Shown: one piece after another, positions 42,798-53,996 of the stretch
How positions within the stretch are numbered: position 1 is the first letter of the stretch
Layout: each line of letters opens with the position of its first letter
Assembly: GCA_002099365.1 (NCBI GenBank)
Contig: MSED01000002.1
Coordinates: 1,054,001 to 1,118,000, forward strand
DNA from: Phialophora verrucosa
Lineage: Eukaryota; Ascomycota; Eurotiomycetes; Chaetothyriales; Herpotrichiellaceae
Reading direction: 5' to 3'
Length of the DNA: 64,000 bases
Position numbers and translations under genes: made by a program
The notes under the pieces: model-generated
The model's database searches: none
What the model saw: only the letters and a program-made list of their open reading frames with translations
What the model was told of the DNA's origin: nothing

Positions 42798-44468
42798 TCA
42801 AGGTTCAATCCACGATGCATACCGGCGGAACTCCTCGTCCTCTATCATTTGCTTCATAGATCGCGCTGTCAGGCTGACTGCCACTTGAAGTCCACCCTGG
42901 GGATTACCTCCGAGTGTCTCATCAGGTCGTTGCACCCATTTGCGCCCGAACGCCGGGAAGACCACCACGGCACCGTCGGCTCCTTCGAGATGGATGTGCC
43001 GCAGCGCCTCGAACTTGATTCCGTTTCTGTTGCCGTTGGGTGAGGGAAGCTCCAGTTGCAAGAGAGCTGCGTCTTTGTGTATGTGTTCCCAAGACGTGCA
43101 CATAACATCAGTGCCGTACTGAAAGTTCAGAGGACGGTGTCGAGTGTCGGTCACTCTGGGACGCGACATTATGACCTGGAAGAAGGATCTGATGTATGAG
43201 TCTGTGACGGATCTGATGGACTGATGGATTTTCGTTGCAACATGAGCGAGTGTTGTGGCTGCGGCGGTGAGAGCAGGTCCATTGGGTTTGGTGAGAGGAT
43301 TGTACTTCCCCAGGACTTCGGGGATCGGCATCTCGGTGTAGACGTCCACGGTGGCGTTGCCGAAGAAATTTGGGTGGAGCTTCGGTTGGAGGCGTGCCTT
43401 GAAGTCTGCCGCTGTTAGGATGGTCGACGTCTTGTTTCTCGTTTTCTCGTCTAGGGTAGTATGACCAAAGCGTGCCCGCGTGATGTGATGCCACAAAAAG
43501 GCAGTGAGGCAATCGTTTGCCGTCAAGTCGTCGTTCGTGTCTTGTCCAGGACCGGCCACTTCGCTCTGGACATCAGTCCTGAGCTGTTTCAGTGTCTCCG
43601 AGCTGAAATGGAATAACTGTACATCACTTCGGGGCAGCACGAATGGCAAATATGTTTGGAGGAAAGAAAAGACTCGAAAGAGCAACCGAAGTAGGATGGG
43701 AGGTAGATCCAGTCCGGCCCACACGCGTCTACCGCCCGGAACATGGATAAGGTCAGGGTGTGCGGCTTGGGGGACGGTCGACTGAGCGAAGGTCTCGCTC
43801 AATTGTTGACGATTTCCAAAATGGATACTGCATTTTGAAGCCAAATCATGCGCCTGTAACTCTGTGCCTTTGTCAATACCGCCCGCCCTAGCCAGAAGAC
43901 GTGCTCTTTCAAACCATGCTTCGACGAGCCGAGCCGCCGGGTCGGCACCACCGATCCAATGGTGCAAGTGTAGATGAATCACAAATCCACCATCAATGAA
44001 CGTCAGCTGAATCAAGAGCGCTGGAACACCTCTCTTGGCGTCGGGCGGGGGGACTGTTACCCCTGGTCCAAAGATCGAGGACTGTAGAGGTCGCAAAGGG
44101 AAGGAGAGGTCTGGTCTCAGATCCTGCAGTCGCACATCCGATGTTCGATCCCTGACGATGAAGGGAACCGACGAAGTTGGAGTGACCTTGACTGTGAGGT
44201 TTGCAGTCTCAGGGTCTTCGTAGATCCTTCCCAGCAGCTCGGGGAGATTAAAGGCAGAAGGCTGAGGCTCGTCGAAAAAGCTGGAAAGTGACTGGCGCAG
44301 TATGTGGCTTAGGTTCGATTTATCAGTATCCGAGAGTGCTTTGGCATGTGAGAAGATATAGAGGTAGGTAGGATCAAGCTGTACCATAAAACTGTCGGCG
44401 ATGGTCAGAGGATAATGAGCCGTGAAGGGCTTCGATGAACGCAAGTGGTATGTCTGATCAGAAAGCAT
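42798..44468 (-). CDS. BAHD/trichothecene-acetyltransferase-like acyltransferase (transferase family)
   Basis: A single exon from ATG 44468 encodes 556 aa; the longer frame starts only at a TTG. The two-lobed CoA-dependent acyltransferase pattern is visible. A canonical family motif would be HxxxD; here the site reads HLHHWIGGADPAARLVEAWF, with the Asp two residues late. The region corresponding to DFGWG reads LNFQYGTDVMCTSWEHI. Other blocks are FPLRPLQSSIFGPGV and NDCLTAFLWHHITRAR. Fungal members acylate secondary metabolites. The shifted Asp questions ordinary activity, although His alone can support it in some members. Its neighbours are a LINE relic and the acyl-CoA dehydrogenase of the next cluster, whose substrate it might share only speculatively. 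Confidence 0.85.
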   Translation of the reverse strand: MLSDQTYHLRSSKPFTAHYPLTIADSFMVQLDPTYLYIFSHAKALSDTDKSNLSHILRQSLSSFFDEPQPSAFNLPELLGRIYEDPETANLTVKVTPTSSVPFIVRDRTSDVRLQDLRPDLSFPLRPLQSSIFGPGVTVPPPDAKRGVPALLIQLTFIDGGFVIHLHLHHWIGGADPAARLVEAWFERARLLARAGGIDKGTELQAHDLASKCSIHFGNRQQLSETFAQSTVPQAAHPDLIHVPGGRRVWAGLDLPPILLRLLFRVFSFLQTYLPFVLPRSDVQLFHFSSETLKQLRTDVQSEVAGPGQDTNDDLTANDCLTAFLWHHITRARFGHTTLDEKTRNKTSTILTAADFKARLQPKLHPNFFGNATVDVYTEMPIPEVLGKYNPLTKPNGPALTAAATTLAHVATKIHQSIRSVTDSYIRSFFQVIMSRPRVTDTRHRPLNFQYGTDVMCTSWEHIHKDAALLQLELPSPNGNRNGIKFEALRHIHLEGADGAVVVFPAFGRKWVQRPDETLGGNPQGGLQVAVSLTARSMKQMIEDEEFRRYASWIEP

Positions 44469-45105
44469 GTTGGAGCTGCACAGTACACAGTGCAACGTGG
44501 TTTGTGCCTCCGTCCGAACGAAAGCAAAGGGATGAAGAAATGCAATATAAAGAAGATGCTATTAATTATCCGCCGGCTGTAGCCCCTGGTGGCGTGGGAT
44601 ACCATCATGCATTATTACCGATGGCGTTAACTCGAAGCCTGGCAAGAAAGATTTAGTCCCGTTCAGTACTAAGCTCCGCAATACGAACACGTACGAGACG
44701 GCTACGTGACGCGTGTCTGGGAGGATCCACCAGGCCACATGCCGCCAAATAACCAACTAATGAGGCTGTGACTGGGAAGGTCATCTGTCCCAGACTGTAC
44801 ATAATCGAGATAATGTTACAGTAGGCCTTCGCAACTAATAGTCACGCTTCGCCCGGACCACTTTAAATCCATCATGTCCTCCGAAGTGAATCACAAGGCC
44901 AGCCGTAGTCGTAGATCAACGCCACTTGGAGACCGTCCGCGTCGGAAGAAAGTGCTGCTTCCTCGATGTCAAGGACTGCAATCTATCAATGGGCTGAGAG
45001 CGATCACGGAAACTCCCTGTGTGCTTTCTATTCTATAGGGTATGAATGCATTGCCTAACCCGCCGCCCCGTTGGTTCGCCAGCTCTCCGATGCAATCCCT
45101 TTCAC
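44469..45105. other. Intergenic, nothing recognised
   Basis: 637 bp between two minus-strand genes. Contains the acyltransferase promoter. No gene or repeat is recognised. Confidence 0.45.
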
Positions 45106-46578
45106 TCATAGCTTGCTGCTCCCACTTGGCCGCTCCAAAGCCTTGGTCGCATTGCGATAGCTCTTGACCAGCTGCCGGATCGCCAGATCGAGCATAACAT
45201 CCTCACTGCCACCAGGGACCCTGGCGCCAAAAACCTCGCGATAAAGCTTCTCAGCAATCTCGCCCTGTCCAGTCCGCGTGTAGCCGTTGCCGCCGAACAA
45301 CAGCATAGCCGTCTGCGCGCACTCGTTCAGCACCATTCCAGCCTTGGCCTTTGCGAGCGCAGTGAGGCCGCCGAGCTTGAGATCAGCCTCCGCCTTAGTT
45401 AGGTGGACCATCTGATATAGGATCTGCTCGACCCAGGCCTGTAGAGTTTCGAGCTCCGCGCCAGCTTTCGCCAGCCGGTACCGTACGACGGGTTGCTCGA
45501 TGAGTGCCTTACCAAAGGCCTCGCGCTTCATGACGTACTCGAACGCCGAGGACACACCTACGCGAGCCTGCCGCGTTACGCCGACCGTAATAAGTAACCG
45601 CTCGTGGTTAAAGTTGGTCATAATGTAGCGCATTCCCATGCCCTCCTCGCCGATCAGGTTTTCGGCTGGTACCTTCACATCGTCAAGTTCAATAAAGGTC
45701 GTGCCACCGCTAATCTGCCCGGCCACTTTGAGTCGGCGCATGGTTACACCTGGGTATCCTTTCAGTGGACACACGACTACACTGAGACCTGATCCACCTG
45801 GTCTGCCTGTTCGGACAGCCATTGCGGCATAGTCGGACCAATAACCGTTGGTGATCCATTTCTATAAAAATGCCTTCACATCAGTTCACGTTCTAGAGGT
45901 GCCGTACATGTCTTCGGGGAAGTGGCTCGAAATATCTAACCTTTTGTCCATTAATGATGTAGTGCTTTCCATCCGCAGACTTGACAGCCGTAGTCGCAAT
46001 GTTCGCGACATCACTACCCGCACCAGGCTCCGTAATAGCGATACACGCCCTCTTCTTGGCCGGTAGAAGCTCCGGGAGGAACTTCTCATGCAGAGCCTGG
46101 CTTCCGAACTTATTGATGGGCGGAATACCTAGACGCAGCGTTAGTAAATCATAAATTACGTAATTATAAGGCGTATCGCATTCAAGAATGCCTACTTACA
46201 AAACGCATGCCCTGCCATCATCGATATACTAGGACCCGGAAGACCAGTCCGCCACATCTCGTCCATATATATGCCAGTGTGAAAGTAATCCCACTCTTCC
46301 ACAGGCGTGCCAAGGACATCATTGATGCCTAATCTCTTCAACCACTCGACAGGCAGGGGCGCAGGCAGATTGGGAATGAGCATGTTGTGGTCTCTGAACG
46401 TCTCGAACAGGTGGTCCGGCACCGTCTCTTGGCGCTCCCACTCCATGACGAAGGGGGTCAGGTACTTGTCGAGAAACGCCCGACATGCCATCTGAAACCG
46501 TCGATGTGTCTCTTTGTAATACGGCGACGGCATGCCAGCCAACCAAGGCGGCTCCGAGAAGGGAACGAGAGCAGTCAT
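45106..46578 (-). CDS. Acyl-CoA dehydrogenase, peroxisomal
   Basis: Three exons (46578-46200, 46128-45941, 45861-45106) give 440 aa; introns are 71 and 79 nt. Blocks: GIPPINKFGSQALHEKFLPELL, CIAITEPGAGSDVANIATTAV, YIINGQKKWITNGYWSDYAAM (FAD and substrate region), NFNHERLLITVGVTRQARVG, and the C-terminal helix FGGNGYTRTGQGEIAEKLYR. The chain ends SSKL, a strong PTS1, so it acts in peroxisomes. The tail motif that supplies the catalytic Glu in many family members (YEG) reads VPGGSED, so the base is either the Glu here or another residue. Together with the hydratase and synthetase nearby it probably introduces the alpha-beta double bond in a CoA-activated acid. Confidence 0.92.
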
Positions 46579-47128
46579 TCTTGGGAAGGGGAGAACAGAT
46601 GAATTTCAATCAAGTACCGACGAAATTGATAGGTCTGGAAGTAAATTAAAGCTTCTCCTCCCGAAATGTTGAAGAAAGGGCATCAAAACAGTCAGAGCAA
46701 AAGAGCAGAATACAAAAACGCCCATGCCCTGGCCCCGTCGGCATCGAGGTTCGACTAATATCGTCAGCTTCGATTCATGATCTCTCATAGACGGCAAGAT
46801 ACGTCGGAATTCTATTCCGATCTGGGATACCGTTCACCCTACGCCTCCGCGGACCTCACATCTAACCATATATTGCGCGCATTATGATGGCTGATCAGGG
46901 CAGTGCTTTGGTGCTGGAAGACGTCGACCTCGGTAAAGTGCAGAGGTAGGGACCTTGACGGGGTATTATACCGCCGGATTACTGCAGACTTCGGCAATTG
47001 GGGAATTGTTCCGAGAGCTGTTTTTCATTTCTTATTTTTAGTACGATGTCTGTACCTCTGGATGTTATGGAGTAACTGAGACCGACTGAACTCGCATTGT
47101 ACCAAAATTAATCACGATTGTGCTCATC
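46579..47128. other. Divergent intergenic promoter region
   Basis: 550 bp between the acyl-CoA dehydrogenase and a small unknown gene, with divergent starts. No operator is recognised. Confidence 0.45.
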
Positions 47129-47705
47129 ATGTCCGAAGACCAAGATTCGAAGTTGCCTAATGTTGCTGGGGTGGTCATCTATTCGTTAGACACGAACAGT
47201 GCAGGCGAGGAGACTTTGAACGCCATCTGGTTTGCCACGAGCATCAATCATTTTGATCACCCTGGCTCTGGGCGTGCCACTGTAAATGGTGTGAAATCCG
47301 AACCCGGATTTTGTGGTCTCTGGACGATCAGCTATTATAAGCCTAATGGAGACTTCTCGGCGACTCTGGACCTTGAAATCAACCGCCAAGGAGAGGTATG
47401 AGACCCCGATGGATGCTCACGGCTCTCGCGCAAAATTCTTCGAAAATGGAACCCGTTGGCGACAACGACTGACATGTTTTGGTGTTTATGCATATTAGAT
47501 CTATCAGGCGGTTTGGACCAAGGGAGGACGGGCTCTTCTCTCTGGTGTTGGGTTTGAGCGAGACGGGAAACTGGTCATGAGATGGGGAGATCACGACAAT
47601 CGAGACTTCGTCCAGAGAACAAGGAGTGGACGTGCATTTGAATCAAGAGTCGAAGCTCTTGGAAGTGCAGGGAATGATCCTAAAAAGCGAGTGCTATCAC
47701 TCTAA
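47129..47705 (+). CDS. Small hypothetical protein
   Basis: Two exons, 47129-47395 and 47499-47705, are joined over a 103-nt GTATGA...ATTAG intron and give 157 aa. The family is not recognised. The chain has alternating hydrophobic stretches suggesting a beta-rich small fold (VAGVVIYSLDTN, GLWTISYYKPNGDFSATLDLEI, IYQAVWTKGGRALLSGVGFERDGKLVMRWGD). The repeated pattern resembles a lipocalin-like or avidin-like sandwich, but this is only shape. It has no signal peptide or PTS1. Its place inside the catabolic cluster suggests, but does not prove, a linked role. Confidence 0.65.
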
Positions 47706-48526
47706 CTATCAATTCAATACCTGATTGATCGGGACCATTGACCAGGAAAGGAATCTATTTCGCCGAAGCACTCGGAGGGAGGGACAAGCCTCTTGCTCAG
47801 TAGCACCTCGATCTTAGTTCGGCTGGGGCAAAAGAAAGAAAGAGTATTTTCATGGCACTATATTATCAAATCGTATATCCTCAAGGTCCTCCTTTATCAC
47901 AATCAAACTCATCCTTTATCACGTAGCCCCTTTGTCAGTCATGAGAGCACAATTCCATCCAGCTCTTGACTCCGATAGGACTTTGAGACTGTCGACATCA
48001 AATAGCACCCAGTCCGTACGAGGATATCTCCATCTCCAATGCAATGAGTTGCAGATCAAATGAGTCAACACGTTGCTTCTGACGGTGGTATAAGATCTGC
48101 CCGCCCAAGGTTTGGCCAAAATGTGTTCGGTTACTCGTCCGCCCGCCGAGTAAGGAAGATGACCATCAGAGGCGATTCGTCTCGCCTTCTTCACACCCAC
48201 GCTCGCTGAGCACGACCGCCCGCGCTAGATCCAATACCTCTCATTCGCAGCGCCGACCATATCAGTTTGGCGCCAGCGCGATGAATGAGCCACGACCATT
48301 CATCGAGCATCGCCCTCAAGTTTATGGCTAGCCCGGCCGCCTGAAAACGAAAGTTCAACGGAAGTTCTCTCTGGCTTTCCGAGAAGAGGGAAGGGGAGAT
48401 CGTCTTCTGCATCAATGATCATATCAACACTGATGACATCTATCCCGGGATGTGGAGTTATTTTTCCTTTCTTAGATTTACTGACTGTTGAATAGGTAAG
48501 TATACCTATCGTGCCATCCACGTCTT
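47706..48526. other. Intergenic, nothing supported
   Basis: 821 bp between convergent genes; overlapping short minus-strand frames only. No family resemblance. Confidence 0.45.
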
Positions 48527-49572
48527 TCATAGGCCAAGAGCTTTCAATGAAACAATGCTGTCCACGACACTGGTTTCTAGCGATGTGTACTGCAGTCCTA
48601 GAACCTCTTTCGACGCCTGGATGTCGCACTTGTACAATCCCGCTGGTATATCGCTCTCTAGCGTAGGAGGGAAAACCTTTTTTAACTCGGGGAAGTTCTT
48701 GATGGCGGCAGACGCAATGTCAGCATTGCTAAACGATCCTTGTGCAATTATGAATCTTCGACCAGCTGCTTCTGGCACTTCCAGGGCCCGGACATGGGCG
48801 AGTGCCACATCACGAACATCGACCCAGGTGAAGGCGATGGTGGGAGAAAGACCATCTTTCATTTTGCCCTGTAACATGTCGCGGATCACTTCGCTAGAAG
48901 TGTTGATGCTGTCCAAAGAGCTGACGGCCTGCTTCACGGGGCCCAGGATCAACGGCGGACAGATTGTCGTAAGCGTGAACTTGACATCATCCCGGCCAAC
49001 AAAACGCCATGCAGCTCTCTCGGCGAACGTCTTACTTGCCCGGTATGCTTGTGCATTATCTTTCAAAGCATCTTCAATGGTGACTGGGTTCCAGTCTTCG
49101 GCGGTGTAAAGTTCCCGTCTCTCGTGGGGGCTAATAATCGCCGCAAAAGACGACGTTATCACCACCCTCTTCACAGATGGAGCATGGCGATGTATTGAGT
49201 CCAGTATTCCAACCGTACCCTTGACAGCGGGGTCGATCAGATCGCGTTGTACATCCACTGGCTTGTAATGGAATGGACTGGCGGTGTGAACCACAGCGTC
49301 AAACGGGGGCTCGGACTGAACAGCTGAATCGAAAGCGCCTTCTTTGGCGATATCTTCTACGATTCGAAAGGACAGCGGAGCAGTGGCTTGATGCGCCCTC
49401 AAGACCTGCTCGCCTTTCGTTTGCGACCTCACCGTAACAACAACGGTATGTCTATTTGAGTCAGAAGCATCATCGAGAGTGCTGCTTTCAGTGTGACTTA
49501 CCCATGGGTTAACAATGCGTCGATGCAGTGTGTCGCGACGAAACCAGTACCACCAGTCAGCAGGACCTTCAT
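48527..49572 (-). CDS. NAD(P)-dependent reductase (extended SDR, dihydroflavonol-reductase-like)
   Basis: Two exons, 49572-49502 and 49451-48527, are joined over a 50-nt intron and give 331 aa. The N-terminal nucleotide motif MKVLLTGGTGFVATHCIDALL is completed across the splice site by GHTVVVTVRS. Next comes DAVVHTASPFHYK, then the catalytic Ser region VVITSSFAAI and the YRASK motif (Tyr-Lys pair). The C-terminal substrate region has TWVDVRDVALAHVRALE. This is the fungal DFR/ketoreductase/methylglyoxal-reductase-like extended SDR group, which reduces aldehydes or ketones with NADPH. It ends KALGL with no targeting signal, so it is likely cytosolic. Between the dehydrogenase and the hydratase, it may reduce a carbonyl intermediate or by-product. 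Confidence 0.88.
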
Positions 49573-50088
49573 ACTTGGCACAGGGAACGATGTGGGTGGA
49601 TATACAACTGCTATCACTATTGACAGTGGACCGTCGTATCAAGAGATGGGTTGTGGTTGTGCCCCACCTTCATCGTCAAGGCAGAGGAGGAGCCATGGAG
49701 GTCTTTAGTTGCTACCACAAAGGTTCGAGGCTGAGGCAGTCACCTCACCTCGAGCTCCGACATTCCGATTGCGCCGGAAAAGCTGAATCGTGCAACGGAA
49801 CCTCCGACGTAGATGTCATATATGCGGAGAAACGCGAAGCTTCAAATGATTTGTGAGTTTGCTTCAAGTGCACAACTTGCACAACAGAGCACGCGGCCTA
49901 TAATAGTCGTCTTAGCAAGTTTATCCACCGTTTCGGGGCAGGATTTGGTGATATTAGCGCAATTCTATTGCCGTAATGACATGAACCCTGCGAGCTCGGT
50001 CTGACGGACGCATCTCGCGTGAACATCGAGGGCTTATGGTACATGCGTTACCGATGGTGCAAAGCCTTGACATGGACAGGCCGATCAC
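49573..50088. other. Intergenic, nothing recognised
   Basis: 516 bp between two minus-strand genes, with no supported frame. Contains the reductase promoter. Confidence 0.45.
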
Positions 50089-51031
50089 TCAGAGCTTCGC
50101 CCGTGGACGGTTTCTGGATGCGAAGTGCTGGGTTGCTTCTCGCGCTTCACTAGATCTTGCTCTGCATCGTAATCCCTCCAATTCCCGCTGATTGGTCGCC
50201 AGCAATTCTTCCATGAGCGGTTGCATCAATAGGCGTTTATTGAAGCGAAGAGACTCCTGTGGTAAAGCAGCTATACGATGAGTGATTTTCATGACCTCTT
50301 GCATGAAGTTCTCTCGCGGGAGAACATTGGTGACCAGCCCTACTTTTTCCGCCTCGTCCGCCGAGAGTTTCTCCTGCGCAAGCACCAGTGCCGACGCTTT
50401 TTGACGACCCATGATGCGCGAAAACGTAACGCTGGAGCATGCCTCGCAGGAAAGACCCCATGTCGCAAATGGAGTGAAGAAGTAGGCCTCTGGAATGCAG
50501 TACACCAAGTCGAATAGCGCGATGCTGCTCGTTCCCCAGCCTGCCGCAGGTCCATTGACCGCCGCGACTAGAACTTTGTCGTACTTGATTAGCACTTGGT
50601 GCACTTGGCTGGATTGTGATCAGTGAGCTGTCGCTTCTTGGCGCAGATGTGTCCTACTCTGCAGTCTCGAGATATTCATCGGATATGATAGTTCCTTCGC
50701 TTGGAAGGTGGCCGAGATCAAGTCCTTGAATGATCTTTAGCTATTAAGACTTGTGCGTCAAATACTTCAAACTTGCCTGCGGTAAAGATCCTTCCTTTGC
50801 CTGTCAAGACCACCACCTGGACTTTCGAGTCATTGTGAGCCCATTCAAGAGCATGTAACAGGTCCTAGTGTTCGTGAGTACAAGGTAGGACACTCACCTG
50901 CAGCGAGCTTTGCATAACAGTACCTGCAGAGAAGAAAGGCTCAAAGCATTCGCCGCTTCGGGTCTGTTGTATTGAAGGACAGCCACTCCTTTATCAACCG
51001 CTATTGTGAGAGTCTGCAGCTCTGGATACAT
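50089..51031 (-). CDS. Enoyl-CoA hydratase/isomerase, peroxisomal
   Basis: Four exons (51031-50924, 50864-50777, 50724-50658, 50608-50089) give 260 aa; introns are 59, 52 and 49 nt. Intron 2 starts GCAAGT, a GC-AG intron: no GT donor preserves the conserved FTAGLDLGHLP reading. Crotonase blocks: QYNRPEAANALSLSSLQDLLHALEWA, VQVVVLTGKGRIFTAGLDLG (first oxyanion loop), and KVLVAAVNGPAAGWGTSSIALFDLVYC (second loop). The mid-region FATWGLSCEACSSVTFSRIMGRQKASALVLAQ replaces the usual P-E-x-G glutamate with Leu-Ser-Cys-Glu. It matches the peroxisomal delta3,delta2-enoyl-CoA isomerase-like (ECI/PECI) branch as well as hydratases. It ends AKL, a PTS1. Neighbours point to beta-oxidation of a CoA-activated acid. 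Confidence 0.9.
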
Positions 51032-51458
51032 ATTCGTAGACTTGCACGAAGCGTTCCTAGCAATTATTCTGTTCGCCACGGGCAATGGGGAATGTATACT
51101 CGCTCAAAAATCCAGAAGCTACGTAGTAAGGTCTCCTCGGCACAATTCCGAGCTAGGTAGATTCGCTCGGTGCGCTTCCGGCAGGGGAGTCGCGGAAATC
51201 CTATCATCATCAAGGCTTATTAGCGTTTGAGTATCATTAGCCGATAGCCTTGCCCCGTCTTGTCTTTACGTCTATAATGTACACCAATCTGGGGCGCACG
51301 CTGTAAGATATTATGGGCAACGGCGAGTTCGTCTCAGTAGAGCTTAGGCGGCCCAACGCTGCGAGACGTAGACGCTCCTTTTATAATATTAGTTTAAAGA
51401 TTAGAAAGGCAAAGATTGATACAGCTTTACTTTCTTTGCATGTCTCTAGCGCCTTCGA
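51032..51458. other. Intergenic, AT-rich patch
   Basis: 427 bp. An AT-rich stretch near 51380-51430 differs in composition from its surroundings and could be a transposon remnant, but no element is recognised. Confidence 0.4.
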
Positions 51459-53308
51459 TCATAGTCGAGATGTACTAGTCGCCTTCCTCCATTCTTCTTT
51501 TAGAACCTTCTTCATGACCTTTCCATTCGCATTTCGGGGAAGACTCTCTACGAACGAGATCCCGCCTGTCAATCTTTTATACCTTGAGACTTGCGAAGCG
51601 ACAAACTCATTGATGGACTGTTCGCTGACTTGCGTTGTACGGGATTGTGAACGGACGATGTACGCTCGCGGCATTTCGTCGCCATCGGCTGTTGGTATGC
51701 CAATAACCGCCGCGTCTGCAATGGCTTCGTGAGAGAGTAGAATATCCTCAAGCTCTGCTGGGGCGACCTGGAATCCACGGACTTTGATCAATTCCTGTAG
51801 ATCGCGGACGTAAGTTTGCTGCCACACGTTGAAAAGATGCAATGACGCTACCTTCTTTCTGTCCACGATAAACCAAGACTTAGTCTCCTCATCGCAGTAA
51901 AGCACATCCCCGGTTTTCAAGAATCCGTCACTACTAAAGGCTTCGATAGTTGCTTGCTCGTCGTCAAGGTAGCCGGTGAAGATCGTCGGACCTCGGAGAA
52001 GTAACTCGCCAGGAATTCCGAAGTCAGTGATCTCGTTGCCTTGCTCGTCTACTAAGCTAGTGATCGTCAGAAATATAGAGAGGAGGGGGAAACTTGACGT
52101 CAATTTACCGCGCTTCGACGTTTGCGAATAGATGGCCAACACCAGAGCCAGGAGCTTGTTCTGGATATGATGTCCGGCAGATGACACCTGTTGTTTCGGT
52201 CATCCCGTAGCCTCCTGACCAGATACATCCATCAGGCAGGAGGTTGCGCCACTTTTGTAGGACCTGTGGGCTTAACGTAGCCGCCCCGCTGATCCCACAC
52301 CTGAATGATTTCAGTCTGGCCTTGGTCGTCATGTCACTTCCCATTAGCAGCAACAACATTGCTGGCACCAGTAGTGTGTCAGTGATCTGAAAGCGCTCCA
52401 CGATGTCGAGGAAAGTCTCGACCTCAAACTTGGGAAGTATGTAGGTTGTCCAACCTTGTCGCAGAGGACTAAGCAACATAAAGGGTAGCGAGGCAAGGTG
52501 GAACATCGGGAGCGCCAATATTTGCTTCACCCGATAATCCCTCGGCTTCTCATTGTGCAATAGTGTTGCGGAGGCGACCATGTTGTGGTGAGTGATCTTT
52601 GCAAGTTTCGGTCGCCCACTTGTCCCACTAGTGGTATAGTATGCTACCACTGTCTTTTTTGAGACCTCCTCGTCATCGAATCTAAGCCACGACCCAGATC
52701 CGTGATCCAAGAGACTCGTCCATGGATTTTGTACGCCACGAGACTGTAAAGATGTCGTGAAAGTGAAGATTCGGTCATGGCGAATGTTGGAATCCACTGC
52801 CGATCGTCTTGTACGCGCATCAAGCTCAGCGGAGCAGATGACAAATTTGGCTCCACACGCCTTGAGGTGGTGACTGACTTCAGGGAGTGATAAACCAGGA
52901 TTTATTCCAGTGTAGATCCCGCCGGCGCCTATAATACCTAGGCATAGCATGGGGTAGTATATCTTTATCACATTAGCAACGAAAGAGCGAGGGCTTTTTG
53001 TACGCAGCTGTACGTTGTTGGAAGACTGGAGACAAACGCAGTCGCCAGGTTGGAGTCCTATCGCCTGAAAGCCTCTGACCAGCCGCTTGACCAAGGAGCG
53101 GGCCTGGTTGACCGAGATAGATTCATGGTGAGGGTGCTCGTGGCTGACGTACACCTATTTGGTGACCCAAGTTAGTCCAATAGGCGCAATATACCAGCTG
53201 ATTGGTACAGACCGGCAACGTTTTATCATGCACCGCAGTTGTGTCGAACAGGAAGCTCAGGAGATCCTTGCATGAGATCTCTACTGAGGGAGAAGACAAG
53301 GGAAACAT
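51459..53308 (-). CDS. Acyl-CoA synthetase / aryl-CoA ligase (AMP-forming, 4CL-like), peroxisomal
   Basis: Five exons (53308-53213, 53154-53014, 52962-52109, 52056-51852, 51794-51459) give 543 aa. Intron 2 (51 nt) has a length divisible by three and no stop, so it can be mistaken for coding; removing it restores LQSSNNIYYPMLCLG. Intron 1 has a weak GTCTGT donor (a GTATAT at a later site is an alternative). ANL motifs: AYYTTSGTSGRPKLAKITH (P-loop), SGGYGMTETTG (A5), TGDVLYCDEE (A7), DRKKELIKVRGFQVAPAELE (A8) and PRNANGKVMKK (A10 catalytic Lys). The chain ends TSRL, a PTS1 variant. It activates a carboxylic acid, probably an aryl-alkanoate given its neighbours, to the CoA thioester inside peroxisomes. 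Confidence 0.9.
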
Positions 53309-53996
53309 TGTCTCATTTGCGAACTCTTGGTGATTGTTTCTTTTGATAGTCAACGGGTGAAATCAGTGCTTGCTGGTGGCGACGACAAACCTCAAGTATG
53401 TGCCATAGCGTTGCGTGGTTTGATGGGACTAGACGCTTTTCGGGGGTTAGAGGTGATGATTGAGCACGGTGAGGCATGGCGAGGTACCGAAAAGAGACTC
53501 GGAATCTGGACCTCATTCCCGGCACATTTTGTGAAGAGGTATGCCTGGGGCATTCGAGCCGTTAATCAAGAACCACTAAAGGGTTGGCGAGTACACCGTT
53601 GGGCAACGGATACCCCGATGTTCCTCGTCTCAGACCAGTTTGAGTGTTCCGGACCGAGGCTGCACAGTGTCTCTTGATACCGAGAAAACCAACTGCCTGT
53701 CGTAGGACGTGGGCGGTTGAGTGTTGCATACCTGAAAGAGGTCAGTAGTTTCGGATCAAAACGCTATCTGGTCGACCAAAAGAAGGGAAACGATTGAATG
53801 TGTTCCTCGGAATGACTTCCGTTGCTAGAAACCAAGTTCGGAAAACAGGCAACCGCTCTTCATGGAAGCAAGGCCTCTGAAAGCTTTTGCATAAGTGTTC
53901 TGCATAGGAACAGCTAGATGGAATCCTACCTTCGATCCTGAAGGTCATGAGCGAGCTCAAGCAACGACACGGGAACATTGTCTCGGTTAAAGAACC
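53309..53996. other. Divergent intergenic promoter region (ligase / fumarylacetoacetase)
   Basis: 688 bp between divergent starts. A 116-codon plus-strand frame (53327-53677) shows no family and is not annotated. Confidence 0.45.

Noticed and set aside
52125..52187. Read-through of the acyl-CoA ligase frame upstream of exon 4
   Set aside because: The open frame crosses a GTAAAT...CTAG intron; the other frame across it keeps the conserved ligase sequence.
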